Shown: positions 51,359-60,378, counted from the first letter of the stretch. The stretch: DNA of 64,000 nucleotides from Actinoallomurus purpureus (GCF_024055795.1 NZ_JAMXMY010000003.1:371866-435865); one strand, 5' to 3'. A program made the numbers and translations. Notes: a model not told the origin generated them from the letters alone.

Positions 51359-52305
51359 CTGAAAGCTCCCGCGCGCTCATTCTCGAGCGCTTCGGATCGC
51401 TGCCCCGGCTCGTGGAGCGGCCCGTGCCGCCACGCGCGCCGGGCGAGACGCTCGTCCGGGTGCACGCCGCCCAGATCGGCCACCTCGACCTGAACATCGT
51501 GGACGGCCGCTTCGGCATCCTGCCCTCGCTGCCGTTCGTGCCGGGCACCAACTCCTGCGGCACGGTCGTCGCGTCGGACGTCCACCCGGTCGGCTCACTG
51601 GTCCGGGTGAACGGCGCCGGACTGGGGCTGCGCCGTGACGGCGGCTGGGCCGAGCACGCCGTGGTCCCGGACAAGGCCGCCTTCCCCACACCGCCCGGCA
51701 CCGACCCCGCACTGGCCTGCTCCTTCTTCTCCCCGGCGGGTACGGCGTGGGCGGCCGTGCACGACGTCGCGACCATCGGCGCGGGGGAGCGGGTCCTGGT
51801 GACGGGCGCGGCCGGTGCTGTCGGGTCCATGGCGGTGCAACTCGCCGTACGGGCGGGGGCGGAGGTGATCGGCGTCGTCGGCCGGCCGGCCAAGCTGGAA
51901 CACGTCCCCGCCGGAGCCAAGGCGATCCTGGCCGCCGACCTGTCGGCGGAGGCGCTCGGCGGGCCCGTCGACGCGCTCATCGACACCGTCGGAGGGTCCG
52001 TCCTCGCCGCCGCGCTCGGGCTCGTCCGGTCGCGCGGCCGGGCCGCCCTCATCGGCTACTCGGCCGGCCGCGAGTTCACCGTCGATCTCGCCGACTTCCT
52101 GCTCGCCGACGTCGCGCTGCTGCCGGTCAACCTCATGGCGCGCGGGCGTGGCCTGGCCGAGGTGGGGGAGCGCCTCCTCGCCGAGATCGCCTCCGGAGAC
52201 CTGACCCTGAACATCGAGCGGTACGGCCTCGACCGGCTGGAGCAGGCCGTCGAACGGCTCCGCGGCGGCGCGGCGATCGGGAAGGTCGCCCTGACGCTCG
52301 ACTGA
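51355..52305 (+). CDS. Zinc-free medium-chain (quinone-oxidoreductase-like) dehydrogenase
   Basis: GTG 51355 overlaps the permease stop; 316 residues. The GroES-like start (ILERFGSLPRLVERPVPP, then VRVHAAQIGHLDLN) and NAD(P) motif VLVTGAAGAVGSMAVQLA place it in the MDR family of NADPH-dependent enoyl/quinone reductases; no structural or catalytic zinc ligands are present. It probably reduces an alpha,beta-unsaturated intermediate of the pathway. A 12-bp inverted repeat terminator lies 12 nt past its stop. Confidence 0.9.
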   Translation: MTESSRALILERFGSLPRLVERPVPPRAPGETLVRVHAAQIGHLDLNIVDGRFGILPSLPFVPGTNSCGTVVASDVHPVGSLVRVNGAGLGLRRDGGWAEHAVVPDKAAFPTPPGTDPALACSFFSPAGTAWAAVHDVATIGAGERVLVTGAAGAVGSMAVQLAVRAGAEVIGVVGRPAKLEHVPAGAKAILAADLSAEALGGPVDALIDTVGGSVLAAALGLVRSRGRAALIGYSAGREFTVDLADFLLADVALLPVNLMARGRGLAEVGERLLAEIASGDLTLNIERYGLDRLEQAVERLRGGAAIGKVALTLD

Positions 52306-52316
52306 GCGGGCAAGAG

Positions 52317-52362
52317 ACGATCGGCGCCGCTCCGGCTGACACGGGGGAGTGGCGCCGATCGT
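52317..52362. terminator. Bidirectional terminator between convergent operons
   Basis: ACGATCGGCGCC (52317-52328) and GGCGCCGATCGT (52351-52362) are perfect 12-bp arms with a 22-nt loop that itself can form a small CTCC/GGAG stem. It stands between the reductase stop (52305, plus) and the MaoC-like gene stop (52436, minus). Confidence 0.75.
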
Positions 52363-52435
52363 GCGCGGAAGCGACCAGAAGGGCGCCCCGGCCGCGGATC
52401 GACCAGCCGAGGCGTTCTCCAGGCGGACGGCGGGT

Positions 52436-52870
52436 TCAGGGCACCACGACGGCGTATCCGCGGCAGCAGACCGTGCCGTCGTCGAGCCGTTCCTCCAGGT
52501 CGAGCGTGACCTCGCCGGTCGCCTCGTCGGTCTCCCGTACGGTGCCGGTGACGACGAGGCGCGCACCGGCGCGGGCGGGGGCGCGGTTCTGCCACCCGAG
52601 CGCGCGGACCGCGCCGGGGTCGCCCCGGGCGAAGGCGGCCGCCGCCCGGTGGAGGAGACAGCCGTGCAGCTGCGCCATCACCACGGGTCCGTCGAGCCCT
52701 TCGGAGCGGGCGAACTCCGCGTCGTAGTGGATGCGGTGCGCGTTGCGGGTGATCGCGCCGAACCGCAGCAGCCGCACCGCGTCGGGCGCCGACTCGACCG
52801 GCGGCACCTCCTCGCCGGCCGCCCGTTCGGCGCCGCCGACCGGCGGCGGAGTCTCGTGTGGTCCGCGCAT
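52436..52870 (-). CDS. MaoC-like hotdog dehydratase, catalytic-half partner (second pair)
   Basis: ATG 52870 with AAGGAGG 11 nt upstream gives 144 residues; GTG 52909, which overlaps the upstream stop as GTGA, would add 13. The core LLRFGAITRNAHRIHYDAEF, then VVMAQLHGCLLHRAAA and LEERLDDGTVCCRGYAVVV is the HTD2-type hotdog, as in the 21567 gene (there FSAVSWNSHRIHYD). Partner of the N-terminal-type hotdog encoded just upstream. Confidence 0.83.
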   Translation of the reverse strand: MRGPHETPPPVGGAERAAGEEVPPVESAPDAVRLLRFGAITRNAHRIHYDAEFARSEGLDGPVVMAQLHGCLLHRAAAAFARGDPGAVRALGWQNRAPARAGARLVVTGTVRETDEATGEVTLDLEERLDDGTVCCRGYAVVVP

Positions 52871-52905
52871 CGGTGTCCCGTCCTCCTTCGGTGTCCGCCC
52901 GGCTC

Positions 52906-53391
52906 TCACCGGACGATGAACCTCTCCGTGACCTCGGCGAGGGTGCCGCGCTCCGCCGTGCCGTACGTCTTCACGACGGTCAGCAGCAGGAACCCCGCGC
53001 CGCGCCCCTTGCGCTCGACCCCGGTGAGGGTGCGCCGAACCTCGATCGCGTCGCCGGGCCGTACGTCCCCGGTCCAGCGCACGTCCTGTCCGCCGGCCAT
53101 CAGGGCGACGTCCAGCCCGTCCGTGCCCGGCACCTCGTCCCGGTACATGCCGTCCGGGCGGTACTCCTCGTCGGCCGCGCCCGGCGCGCCGCGCAGCAGG
53201 CTGACGACGTACATCGGATGGACGACGAAACCGGCGTGATCCGGGTCGGTCAGGCGGCGGGAGGTCTCCCCGGCGGCGCGCGCGAACTCCGCCGCGTCGC
53301 CGGCGCGGACCACCCTGAGCGATCTCCGCTCGACCCGCCCGACGAGGGCACGGGCGCGTTCCTCGGCGAGGTCGACCGCCGTCGTTTCCAC
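52906..53391 (-). CDS. MaoC-like dehydratase, N-terminal-hotdog type (second pair)
   Basis: GTG 53391 gives 161 residues. RLTDPDHAGFVVHPMYVVSL and QDVRWTGDVRPGDAIEVRRT, then GVERKGRGAGFLLLTVVKTY and LAEVTERFIVR, match MaoC_dehydrat_N domains. Encodes, with the overlapping downstream gene, a two-chain hydratase; the gene order is N-half then C-half as at 21059-21968. The pair acts on an enoyl-CoA-like intermediate of unknown chain. Confidence 0.8.
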   Translation of the reverse strand: METTAVDLAEERARALVGRVERRSLRVVRAGDAAEFARAAGETSRRLTDPDHAGFVVHPMYVVSLLRGAPGAADEEYRPDGMYRDEVPGTDGLDVALMAGGQDVRWTGDVRPGDAIEVRRTLTGVERKGRGAGFLLLTVVKTYGTAERGTLAEVTERFIVR

Positions 53392-53520
53392 GTCACACCT
53401 CCGAAGCGGTTCGCTGGAGGCGCACGCTACGCGCGGGCCCGGCCGGGCGGTAAGACGCGCGGACCGCTCAGCGGACCGCCGGCCTTGGGGCGCCGGGCGC
53501 CCTGCCGCGAGGATCCCGCC

Positions 53521-54381
53521 ATGGACATCCAGCCGGCTCCTGAGGGGGCGTACGCCGACGCCGACGGCGTGAAGTACCACTACGCGCGGATGGGTGCGGG
53601 CAGCCCGACGATCTTCCTGCACGGCGGCGGGCCGGGCTGCACCGCCTGGTCGGACTTCGGCGCCGTCGCTCCGTTGTTCGCGCGCGACCGCGACTGCTAC
53701 CTGGTCGACATCCTCCAGTACGGGCGCTCGGAGAAGTGCATCATCACCGGACCGATGTGGGACTTCCACGCGGCCAAGACGGTCGCGCTCATGGACACGC
53801 TCGACATCGCCAGGGCCGACTTCATCTGTAACTCATGGGGCGGCACGATCGCGCTCAACCTGGCGGCGAAGTACCCCGAGCGGGTGCGGTCGCTGGTCGT
53901 GACCGGCAGCATGCCGGTCTTCTACGGCCCGCTCGCGCCGTTGCCCGAGGGCGGACGCCGCGGCCGCAACGCCCGCGACGCCTACTACGGAGGTACGGGT
54001 CCGTCCCAGGAGAAGATGCGCGACCTCATGGCACGGCTGGAGTGGTACGACGCCGACGCCATCCCGGACGAGACCGTCAGCCTGCGGCACGAGCAGAGCC
54101 TCGACCCGGAGGAGATGGCGCTCGCCGCGGCGTCGGACAACCCGCGCGGCGACTGGCAGGACCTCACCGACGAGCTGGGCCGGATCACGGCCCCCGTGCT
54201 GTTCGCCTGGGGAATGTACGACGCGTTCCTCACGCCCGACTATCCGCTGATGCTGGCCCGCATGGTGCCGCGCGGTCACCTGTACGTCATGGACCACGCC
54301 TCCCACCACCTGCAGGAGGAGCGGCCGCACGACTTCCACTCCGTCGTCACCGGCTTCCTGAACCAGGACCACGACGGCTGA
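53521..54381 (+). CDS. Meta-cleavage product hydrolase (BphD/HsaD-like)
   Basis: A 286-residue alpha/beta hydrolase. The hallmark HGGGPGCTAWSDF of C-C bond hydrolases follows an N-terminal strand; the nucleophile elbow is ICNSWGGTIALNLA (Ser in NSWGG), the acid lies in FAWGMYDAFLTPDY and the histidine in DHASHHLQEE. These enzymes cleave the vinylogous 1,5-diketones made by extradiol dioxygenases to a 2-hydroxypentadienoate (the substrate of the hydratase at 17365) and a carboxylic acid. It stands alone on the plus strand, divergent from the MaoC pair across 129 nt. Confidence 0.93.
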   Translation: MDIQPAPEGAYADADGVKYHYARMGAGSPTIFLHGGGPGCTAWSDFGAVAPLFARDRDCYLVDILQYGRSEKCIITGPMWDFHAAKTVALMDTLDIARADFICNSWGGTIALNLAAKYPERVRSLVVTGSMPVFYGPLAPLPEGGRRGRNARDAYYGGTGPSQEKMRDLMARLEWYDADAIPDETVSLRHEQSLDPEEMALAAASDNPRGDWQDLTDELGRITAPVLFAWGMYDAFLTPDYPLMLARMVPRGHLYVMDHASHHLQEERPHDFHSVVTGFLNQDHDG

Positions 54382-54390
54382 GACGGGTTT

Positions 54391-54408
54391 CAGCGGGCCG
54401 GCCCGCTG
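54391..54408 (+). terminator. 18-bp perfect palindrome after the hydrolase gene
   Basis: CAGCGGGCCGGCCCGCTG (54391-54408) begins 10 nt past the stop of the plus-strand hydrolase gene. With no loop it is an imperfect terminator in form, but position and stability fit transcription termination. Confidence 0.45.
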
Positions 54409-54521
54409 GGCCCCGCGACGGCGCACCGGCCTGGACGCGCTGACACCGCCCCGCCGCAGCGCCGTGTCGGCCCCGTCCGGATGGGTGCGCTGTGGCTGAA
54501 GCCGGGCGTCCCGCGGCGGCG

Positions 54522-54547
54522 GAGGCCGGACCTCCCGGTCCGGCCTC
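54522..54547 (-). terminator. 11-bp hairpin terminator of the acyl-CoA ligase gene
   Basis: GAGGCCGGACC (54522-54532) pairs with GGTCCGGCCTC (54537-54547) around TCCC. It lies 14 nt beyond the stop of the minus-strand ligase gene (54561) and may also serve the plus-strand hydrolase transcript. Confidence 0.7.
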
Positions 54548-54560
54548 GGTTCGAGACCGG

Positions 54561-56243
54561 TCAGCCGATGAGCTCGGAGCGCAGGCGGGTCTTGAGGATC
54601 TTGCCGGCGGGGTTGCGGGGCAGCTCGTCGTCGCGGAACCAGATGTGGGCCGGCACCTTGAAGGCCGCGATCCGCTCGCCGAGGAACGCCTGGAGCTCCT
54701 CCGGCGTGACGGTCGTCCCGGGGTGGAGGCGGACGACGGCGCCGACCTCCTCGCCGAGCACCTCGTGCGGCACCCCGATCACGGCGGTGTCGGCGACCGC
54801 CGGGTGCTCGTAGATGGCGGCCTCGACCTCGGCGCAGTAGACGTTCTCCCCGCCGCGGATCAGCATGTCCTTGGCCCGGTCGACGATGTAGATGAAGCCG
54901 TCCGCGTCGACGCGGGCCAGGTCGCCGGTGTGGAACCAGCCGTCGCGGAACGCCTGGGCGGTGTCCTCGGGGCGGTTCCAGTAGCCCTTGATGACGTTCG
55001 GGCCCTTGATCAGCAGCTCGCCGACCTCCCCGGTGGGCAGTTCCTCACCGACGGGGTCCACGACCTTGATGTCGCACACCGGCACCGGCGGCCCGACGCT
55101 GTCCGGATGGGTCAGGTAGTTGATCCCGCTGTTGTAGGCCGTCACCGCCGACGTCTCAGTGAGGCCGTACCCATTGTTCGGGACGCGCTCCGGGAGCAGC
55201 TCCTTGATCTTCTCGACCAGCGCGGGCGGCGCGGGCGCACCACCGTACGAGACGTTCACCAGGCTGGAGGTGTCGTACTTGTGGAACTCGGGGGAGGTGA
55301 GGACCTGCCACGCCATCGTCGGCACCCCGCCGAACGCCGTGACCCGCTCGCGCTCGATGAGCTGCAGCGCGCGTTCGGCGTCCCACTTGTACATGAGCAC
55401 GACCGTGCCGCCGAGGACCGCGCTGGCCACGAGCATCGCGTGGCAGCCGGTCGCGTGGAACAGCGGCACGTTCAGCAGGGCGACGCGCGGCTGCGGGGCG
55501 GCCGCCTCCTCGATCGAGCGGCCCCCCCGCACGGCGGCGGCCAGCATCGCGTACCCGAGGCAGAAGGTGTTCCCCGTGATGTTGCGCTGTGTGCCGAGCG
55601 CGCCCTTCGGCCGGCCGGTCGTCCCGGAGGTGTAGAAGATCGTCGCGTCGTCCTCGGGGCCGATCTCCGCCTCGGGAAGGGTCACGTCGGCGGTGACGTC
55701 GCCGAGCACCGACGCGTACGCGTCCGTGCCGGGCGGCGGCGCGCCCTCGGCCCGTACGACGATCGTGGGGATGCCGAGGCCGGGCAGTGCGTCGCCGAGT
55801 CGTCGGGCGCGCTCCTCGTCGGCGACCAGCACCGTGGCGCCGCTGTCGCGCAGGCCGTACTCCAGCTCGGGCCCCGTCCACCAGGCGTTGAGCGGGACGA
55901 CGACGGCGCCGGCGGCCGCGGCGGCGAAGAACGCGACGGACCATTCGGGGAAGTTGCGCATGGCGATCGCGACCCGGTCGCCCTTCCGCACGCCGTACCG
56001 CTCGATGAGCCGGTGCGCGAACGTCGCGGCGTGCCGGAAGTGCTCCTCGAAGGTCAGGCGCTCGTCCTCGTAGACGATGAACGGCGTCTCGCCGTGGAAC
56101 CGGCTGATCTCCAGGACGGACCGCAGTGACGGGGGAGCGTGTTTCCAGACGCGGGTCCGCGCGCCGCGGATCTCGACCTCGTCCATCTCGAACAGCTGTC
56201 CCGGCGCGGTCAGCTGGGCCCTGACGTCGTCCAGACTCTTCAT
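54561..56243 (-). CDS. Acyl-CoA synthetase (AMP-forming, class I)
   Basis: ATG 56243 has GGAGG at 5 nt and gives 560 residues; the longer open frame upstream is a shadow of the methyltransferase gene. Motifs: IFYTSGTTGRPKGALGTQRN, YGGAPAPPALVEK, NNGYGLTETSAV, WFHTGDLARVDADGFIYIVD, and the terminal lysine region LPRNPAGKILKTRL. It activates a fatty or aromatic acid, possibly the acid freed by the ring-fission hydrolase. Monocistronic, minus strand. Confidence 0.92.
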   Translation of the reverse strand: MKSLDDVRAQLTAPGQLFEMDEVEIRGARTRVWKHAPPSLRSVLEISRFHGETPFIVYEDERLTFEEHFRHAATFAHRLIERYGVRKGDRVAIAMRNFPEWSVAFFAAAAAGAVVVPLNAWWTGPELEYGLRDSGATVLVADEERARRLGDALPGLGIPTIVVRAEGAPPPGTDAYASVLGDVTADVTLPEAEIGPEDDATIFYTSGTTGRPKGALGTQRNITGNTFCLGYAMLAAAVRGGRSIEEAAAPQPRVALLNVPLFHATGCHAMLVASAVLGGTVVLMYKWDAERALQLIERERVTAFGGVPTMAWQVLTSPEFHKYDTSSLVNVSYGGAPAPPALVEKIKELLPERVPNNGYGLTETSAVTAYNSGINYLTHPDSVGPPVPVCDIKVVDPVGEELPTGEVGELLIKGPNVIKGYWNRPEDTAQAFRDGWFHTGDLARVDADGFIYIVDRAKDMLIRGGENVYCAEVEAAIYEHPAVADTAVIGVPHEVLGEEVGAVVRLHPGTTVTPEELQAFLGERIAAFKVPAHIWFRDDELPRNPAGKILKTRLRSELIG

Positions 56244-56296
56244 CGGCACCTCCGGACGGGAGCCTACGATCCGAACGCCGTTCTGGACCAGTCCGT

Positions 56297-57118
56297 TCAT
56301 GGTTTGCGGGCGACTCCCGCGTAACAGACGGAGCGGGCGGGGTCGTCGAACAGGGGGCTCGATGCCCCGTCGGGGCGCCAGATCGGGGTCCACACCACGC
56401 CCGGCTCGATCAGCTCGAGATCGTCGAAGAACGCCTCGACCCGCGGGCGCGTCCGGACGTGGGCCGAGCTGGAGGTCTTGTAGTTCTCCTCCAGCGCCTT
56501 CTCCACGTCGTCGTCGCCGTCGTCGGTGCCGTGGGAGATCACCAGGTGGCTGCCCGGCGGCAGCGGCTTCATGAGCCGGCGGACCACTTCGTCGGGGTCC
56601 TCGGAGTCGGCGACGAAGTGCAGGACCGCCACGAGCAGGAGGGCGACGGGCCGGTCGAAGTCCAGGAGCCGGTGCAGCTCCGGATCGCCGAGGATGGAGT
56701 CCGGGTCGCGCAGGTCGTGCCGCAGGATCGTCGTGCCGTCGACCCCGTGCAGCATGTCCCGCCCGTGGGCCAGCACGACCGGGTCGTTGTCGACGTACAC
56801 GACACGGGACTCGGGCGCGATGCCCTGGACGACCTCGTGGACCTGCCCGTTCGAGGGCAGGCCGGTGCCGATGTCGAGGAACTGCCGGAGCCCGGCCTCT
56901 GCGGCGAGGTACCGGGCGGCGCGGCGGAGGAAGCCGCGGTTCTCCAGGGCGGCGTCGCGGGCGCTCGGGATGGCCGCCATGGTGTTCTCCGCCACGACAC
57001 GGTCGGCGGGATAGTGGTCCTTGCCGCCAAGGATGTAGTTGTACACGCGCGCCGGGCTGGGGATGTCGGGCCGGAACTCGCCTTGCCGGTCGTCGCTGTC
57101 CGTCACGAGGAGCCTCAT
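56297..57118 (-). CDS. SAM-dependent methyltransferase (PF04672 family)
   Basis: A 273-residue actinobacterial methyltransferase. RPDIPSPARVYNYILGGKDH and YPADRVVAENTMAAIPSARD form the characteristic N-terminus; SAM motif FLDIGTGLPSNGQVHEVVQ; VVYVDNDPVVLAHGRDML and HDLRDPDSIL follow. Family members are abundant in actinomycetes and largely uncharacterised. Divergent from the XRE/DUF397 pair across 287 nt, an arrangement common in these genomes. Confidence 0.92.
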   Translation of the reverse strand: MRLLVTDSDDRQGEFRPDIPSPARVYNYILGGKDHYPADRVVAENTMAAIPSARDAALENRGFLRRAARYLAAEAGLRQFLDIGTGLPSNGQVHEVVQGIAPESRVVYVDNDPVVLAHGRDMLHGVDGTTILRHDLRDPDSILGDPELHRLLDFDRPVALLLVAVLHFVADSEDPDEVVRRLMKPLPPGSHLVISHGTDDGDDDVEKALEENYKTSSSAHVRTRPRVEAFFDDLELIEPGVVWTPIWRPDGASSPLFDDPARSVCYAGVARKP

Positions 57119-57405
57119 CGCCGGGGATGTCGGAGGCGGTCGATTCTTCCACGAACACCCGTGCTCGGCGGCTGGATCCGGGAACACGCCGCCGAGCACG
57201 GGAGGACCGCCGGGCGGCCGTTCGACCGCCCTCATCACCATCACACGCCTGGCCACGGCTGCCAATGGGATTGCATCCGACTGTGGGATAGCATTGCGGC
57301 ACGACGCTGAGGATGCAAGCCCGTGAGGTGATGGGATTGCATCGGCGGCCGATCTCCGGCGGGTCATGGAAGACTCGGGGATCCGCCGCGAGGGAGGTCC
57401 AGGTC

Positions 57406-58260
57406 ATGGCGAACGCTGGAGCGAGCGGCCCGACGGCGCTCCGCATCCTTCTCGGGTCCGAGTTGCGCCGGCTCCGGGAGAAGGCCGATGTCAGCTCGGT
57501 CGAGGCTGCCAGGGCGATCGGCGGATCCGAGTCGAAGATCAGCCGGATGGAGCTCGGCCGCAGCGGCTTCAAGGAGGCGGACGTCGCGATCCTGCTGTCG
57601 CTGTATGGCATCACCGACGAGGAGGAGCGCGACCAGCTGCTGTCCCTCGCCCGCCGGGCCAACCAGCCCGGCTGGTGGCACAGCTACGGCGACGTCCTGC
57701 CCTCCTGGTTCCAGTCCTACATCGGGCTGGAGCAGGCGGCGGCCCGCATCCGCACCTACGAGCCGCACTTCGTCCCCGGCCTGCTGCAGACCGAGGACTA
57801 CGCGGCGGCCGTCATCTCCCTGGGCGACTTCCCGCCCGAGGAGGTGGAGCGCCGGGTCTCGCTGCGGGCCACGCGGCAGCGGCGGTTCCGCGACGGCGCG
57901 CTGCGGCTGTGGGCGGTGATCGACGAGGTCGCGCTGCGCCGCCCCGTCGGCGGCCCCGAGGTGCTCCGGGGACAGCTGGAGTACCTCATGGCCGTGGCCA
58001 AGCAGCCGGGGCTCACGCTCCAGGTCACGCCGTTCGCCGCCAGCGCGAAGCACGCCGCGCCCGGCGGGTTCACCATCATGCGGTTCGCCGACCCGCAGCT
58101 GCCCGACGTGGTCTACGTCGAGCAGCTCGGCAACGCCCTCTACCTCGACAAGCGCGAGGACGTCGACCGCTACACCCTCGCCATGGACCGCCTCAGTGTC
58201 GTCAGCGCCATCCCCGACGAGTCCATCGACATCATCGGCACGATCCTGGAGGGCATCTGA
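57406..58260 (+). CDS. XRE helix-turn-helix protein with DUF5753 domain
   Basis: ATG 57406 follows GAGGGAGG; 284 residues. The helix-turn-helix is at about residues 13-70 (LRRLREKADVSSVEAARAIG, SESKISRMELGRSGF) and the DUF5753 domain after it (WFQSYIGLEQAAARIRTYEP, FVPGLLQTEDYAAAVISLG, YVEQLGNALYLDKREDVDRY). These pair with small DUF397 proteins as regulator/antagonist modules of the Streptomyces WhiJ/AbaA type. The DUF397 partner overlaps its stop (TGATG) but is unusually short. Confidence 0.93.
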   Translation: MANAGASGPTALRILLGSELRRLREKADVSSVEAARAIGGSESKISRMELGRSGFKEADVAILLSLYGITDEEERDQLLSLARRANQPGWWHSYGDVLPSWFQSYIGLEQAAARIRTYEPHFVPGLLQTEDYAAAVISLGDFPPEEVERRVSLRATRQRRFRDGALRLWAVIDEVALRRPVGGPEVLRGQLEYLMAVAKQPGLTLQVTPFAASAKHAAPGGFTIMRFADPQLPDVVYVEQLGNALYLDKREDVDRYTLAMDRLSVVSAIPDESIDIIGTILEGI

Positions 58261-58355
58261 TGCGCACCGACGACCTGTGGCGAAAGAGCTCCAAGAGCAC
58301 CCCCGAGGGCAACTGCGTCGAGGTGCGCGTCGCCGGAGCGCGCGCACTCCGCTGA
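58260..58355 (+). CDS. Truncated DUF397 protein
   Basis: ATG 58260 overlaps the XRE gene stop. The 31-residue product (LWRKSSKSTPEGNCVEVRVA, then GARALR and stop) is the first half of a normal DUF397 protein; the usual second half with its Asp/Ser-Lys motif and terminal Phe-rich strand is absent. A premature stop or frameshift after residue 31 is likely, so the module may be non-functional. Confidence 0.7.
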   Translation: MRTDDLWRKSSKSTPEGNCVEVRVAGARALR

Positions 58356-58410
58356 CACGCCGTCTCACGGAAGTGGAGCACCCCGCTACCGTCCGTGTAC
58401 GGTGCGGGCC

Positions 58411-58611
58411 GTGGAGAACCTGCGGATAGGCGTGGTCGACATCGCCCACGACGATCAGACCACCAACGATCACCTGTCCTGTTCGGTGTGCACGTGGCGG
58501 CTCGGGGTGTCACCGCGCGAGTACGCCCTGCGCCTCGCCCGCCGCCACGACGAGTCACACCAGAACGGACCTCGTCGCGCTCGTCCGGGCCGTCCGGACC
58601 AGGGGAGGTAG
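58411..58611 (+). CDS. Small hypothetical protein
   Basis: GTG 58411 (or GTG 58402) opens a 66-69 residue frame with VVDIAHDDQTTNDHLSCSVC and TWRLGVSPREYALRLARRHD. The composition (Cys pair, charged helix) looks like a real small protein rather than noise, but the RBS is weak and the last 20 residues are low complexity. Confidence 0.3.
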   Translation: MENLRIGVVDIAHDDQTTNDHLSCSVCTWRLGVSPREYALRLARRHDESHQNGPRRARPGRPDQGR

Positions 58612-58748
58612 TCAGCCGGCCGGTTCGGCGGCGCGGCGCGCCAGGCTCACCAGGTCGTCGCCGCGCCGGCCTGTTCACTCGTCAGCATCACTGATACGGA
58701 CGTCCGGGCGACCGGCATGGTTCCGTGAGCGGGCCGCGGCCCGCGGCC

Positions 58749-60278
58749 TCAGTCCTGGGAGCCGGTCAGCCGCGCCACCTCCCGCGCGTGCGCGTCGGCG
58801 TCGGCGCGGGCGGCCCGGGTGCTCCACCGGCCGGCCAGCGGCAACATGAGGACGAGGAAGAGCAGCTCGGCGACGACGCAGATCCACCACCAGGTCTGCC
58901 ACTGGTGGGGCGCGTCGGCCGCCGCCTTCTTGAGCTCGCCCAACTCGTGGAGCAGCGTGGGCGGCGGAGACGTGCCGGCCGGGACCTTCTTGGCCGCGGC
59001 CAGGACCTCCGGTGCCCGGGTCAGCGTGTCGACGGCGCCGACCACGTACGGGAGGACGAAGTAGGAGACGCACACGACGATCCGCAGGATCCAGCCCCAG
59101 ACGGCCAGGCCGGTCGCGGTCAGCGCGGGGTTCCGCCGCTCGATCGTCTCCGTGAACGCCGCCATCCACGGCGTGTACGCCACCCCCAGGCCGATGGCGA
59201 GCAGACTGATGATCCAGATGAGGCTGGACGCGCTCGTGTGCGGGTGGGTCGTGCGGGTCAGGAACAGGAACGTCATGACCACCGCGAGGAGCGTGCCGCC
59301 CACGATGAAGGGCTTGCGTACCCGCAGCCGGTCCGACACCACGCCCACGACGACGAGGGCCACCGCGTTCATGGCCCAGTACCAGCTGTTGACGCCGTTG
59401 GCCCGCGCGGTCGTGAGGCCGAAGTTCGACGTCAGGTAGATCGTGAAGAACGCCACGGCGGTGTAGTAGATGAGCAGGAACACGCTGACGCCGAGGGCCG
59501 GAGCGAGGACGTCGAGCCGCATCATCTGCCGCCAGGGGTGCCGAAGGTCGGCCTCCCGCTCGGCCGCCTCGGCCCGTGCCTCGACCAGCGCGCGGTCCGC
59601 GACGCTCACCATCACCTGGTCGCGGAGCCCCGGCCGCAGCTCCCGCAGGCCGAACAGCGCGACGGCGAACGCCACCAGCCCGACGATCCCGACGATGTAG
59701 TACTGGCTGGCCCAGGAGTCGTCGAAGCGCGGCAGGGTGCGGTTGGCCACGAAGCTGACGACCAGGCTGCCGATCACCGGTCCGAGCGTCCAGAAGCCCA
59801 TCGCCGACGCGCGGCCGATCTGCGGTGAGAAGTCGCGGACCAGGGCGGGCGTGGCCACCAGGCACATGCCCTCGACGAGGCCGATCAACGTGATGACCAC
59901 CGCGAACGCCGCCTTGTTCGGGGCGAGCGGTGTGAGGATCGTGAGGACGCCCGTGCCCAGCAGCCCGTACGTCACCAGGTTCGCGCGGCCCCACCGGTCG
60001 GCGACGCCGGCGGCCAGCGATCCGAACGCGCCGACCAGGTTGGAGACGACGAGAACGTTCACGTAGTAGAGGAACGACATCTTGAAGTGCGCGAGCATCA
60101 GCGGGGCGACGCCGCCGGCGACGTACAGCTCGTAGTACAGGACGATCGTGACGAACACCGCCACGGCCAGGTAGCGGTAGCGGGCCGCGGTGTCCGGATA
60201 GCGGTCGAGACCGCGTCGCCAGAGTCGGTCGATAGAGAGGCCGTCGGACGGGGTCGTCGTCGGATCGGTGGGGGCCAT
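58749..60278 (-). CDS. MFS transporter (aromatic acid/sugar-porter type)
   Basis: ATG 60278 preceded by GAGGTG gives 509 residues with about twelve transmembrane helices. The A-motif-like loop is SLAAGVADRWGRANLVTYGL, and the second half has SDRLRVRKPFIVGG. The long central loop holds charged residues (WRQMMRLDVLAP). Divergent from the TetR regulator with a clear operator between them, so expression is ligand-controlled together with the acyl-CoA ligase behind TetR; probable importer of the acid that the ligase activates. Confidence 0.9.
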   Translation of the reverse strand: MAPTDPTTTPSDGLSIDRLWRRGLDRYPDTAARYRYLAVAVFVTIVLYYELYVAGGVAPLMLAHFKMSFLYYVNVLVVSNLVGAFGSLAAGVADRWGRANLVTYGLLGTGVLTILTPLAPNKAAFAVVITLIGLVEGMCLVATPALVRDFSPQIGRASAMGFWTLGPVIGSLVVSFVANRTLPRFDDSWASQYYIVGIVGLVAFAVALFGLRELRPGLRDQVMVSVADRALVEARAEAAEREADLRHPWRQMMRLDVLAPALGVSVFLLIYYTAVAFFTIYLTSNFGLTTARANGVNSWYWAMNAVALVVVGVVSDRLRVRKPFIVGGTLLAVVMTFLFLTRTTHPHTSASSLIWIISLLAIGLGVAYTPWMAAFTETIERRNPALTATGLAVWGWILRIVVCVSYFVLPYVVGAVDTLTRAPEVLAAAKKVPAGTSPPPTLLHELGELKKAAADAPHQWQTWWWICVVAELLFLVLMLPLAGRWSTRAARADADAHAREVARLTGSQD

Positions 60279-60358
60279 CGCCACCTCGTTTCGTGAGGGC
60301 CGACATTCGGAGCGCAACGGCGCTCCGCCCCCGACGATCGGATGGTCTGTGGCATCTG

Positions 60359-60378
60359 GTGAATGAGCGTTCATTCAC
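60359..60378. promoter_or_regulatory. TetR-type operator palindrome
   Basis: GTGAATGA (60359-60366) and TCATTCAC (60371-60378) are perfect 8-bp arms around GCGT, in the 160-nt divergent region between the MFS gene (start 60278, minus) and the TetR gene (start 60439, plus). Symmetry and position suit a TetR dimer that represses both sides. Confidence 0.75.
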
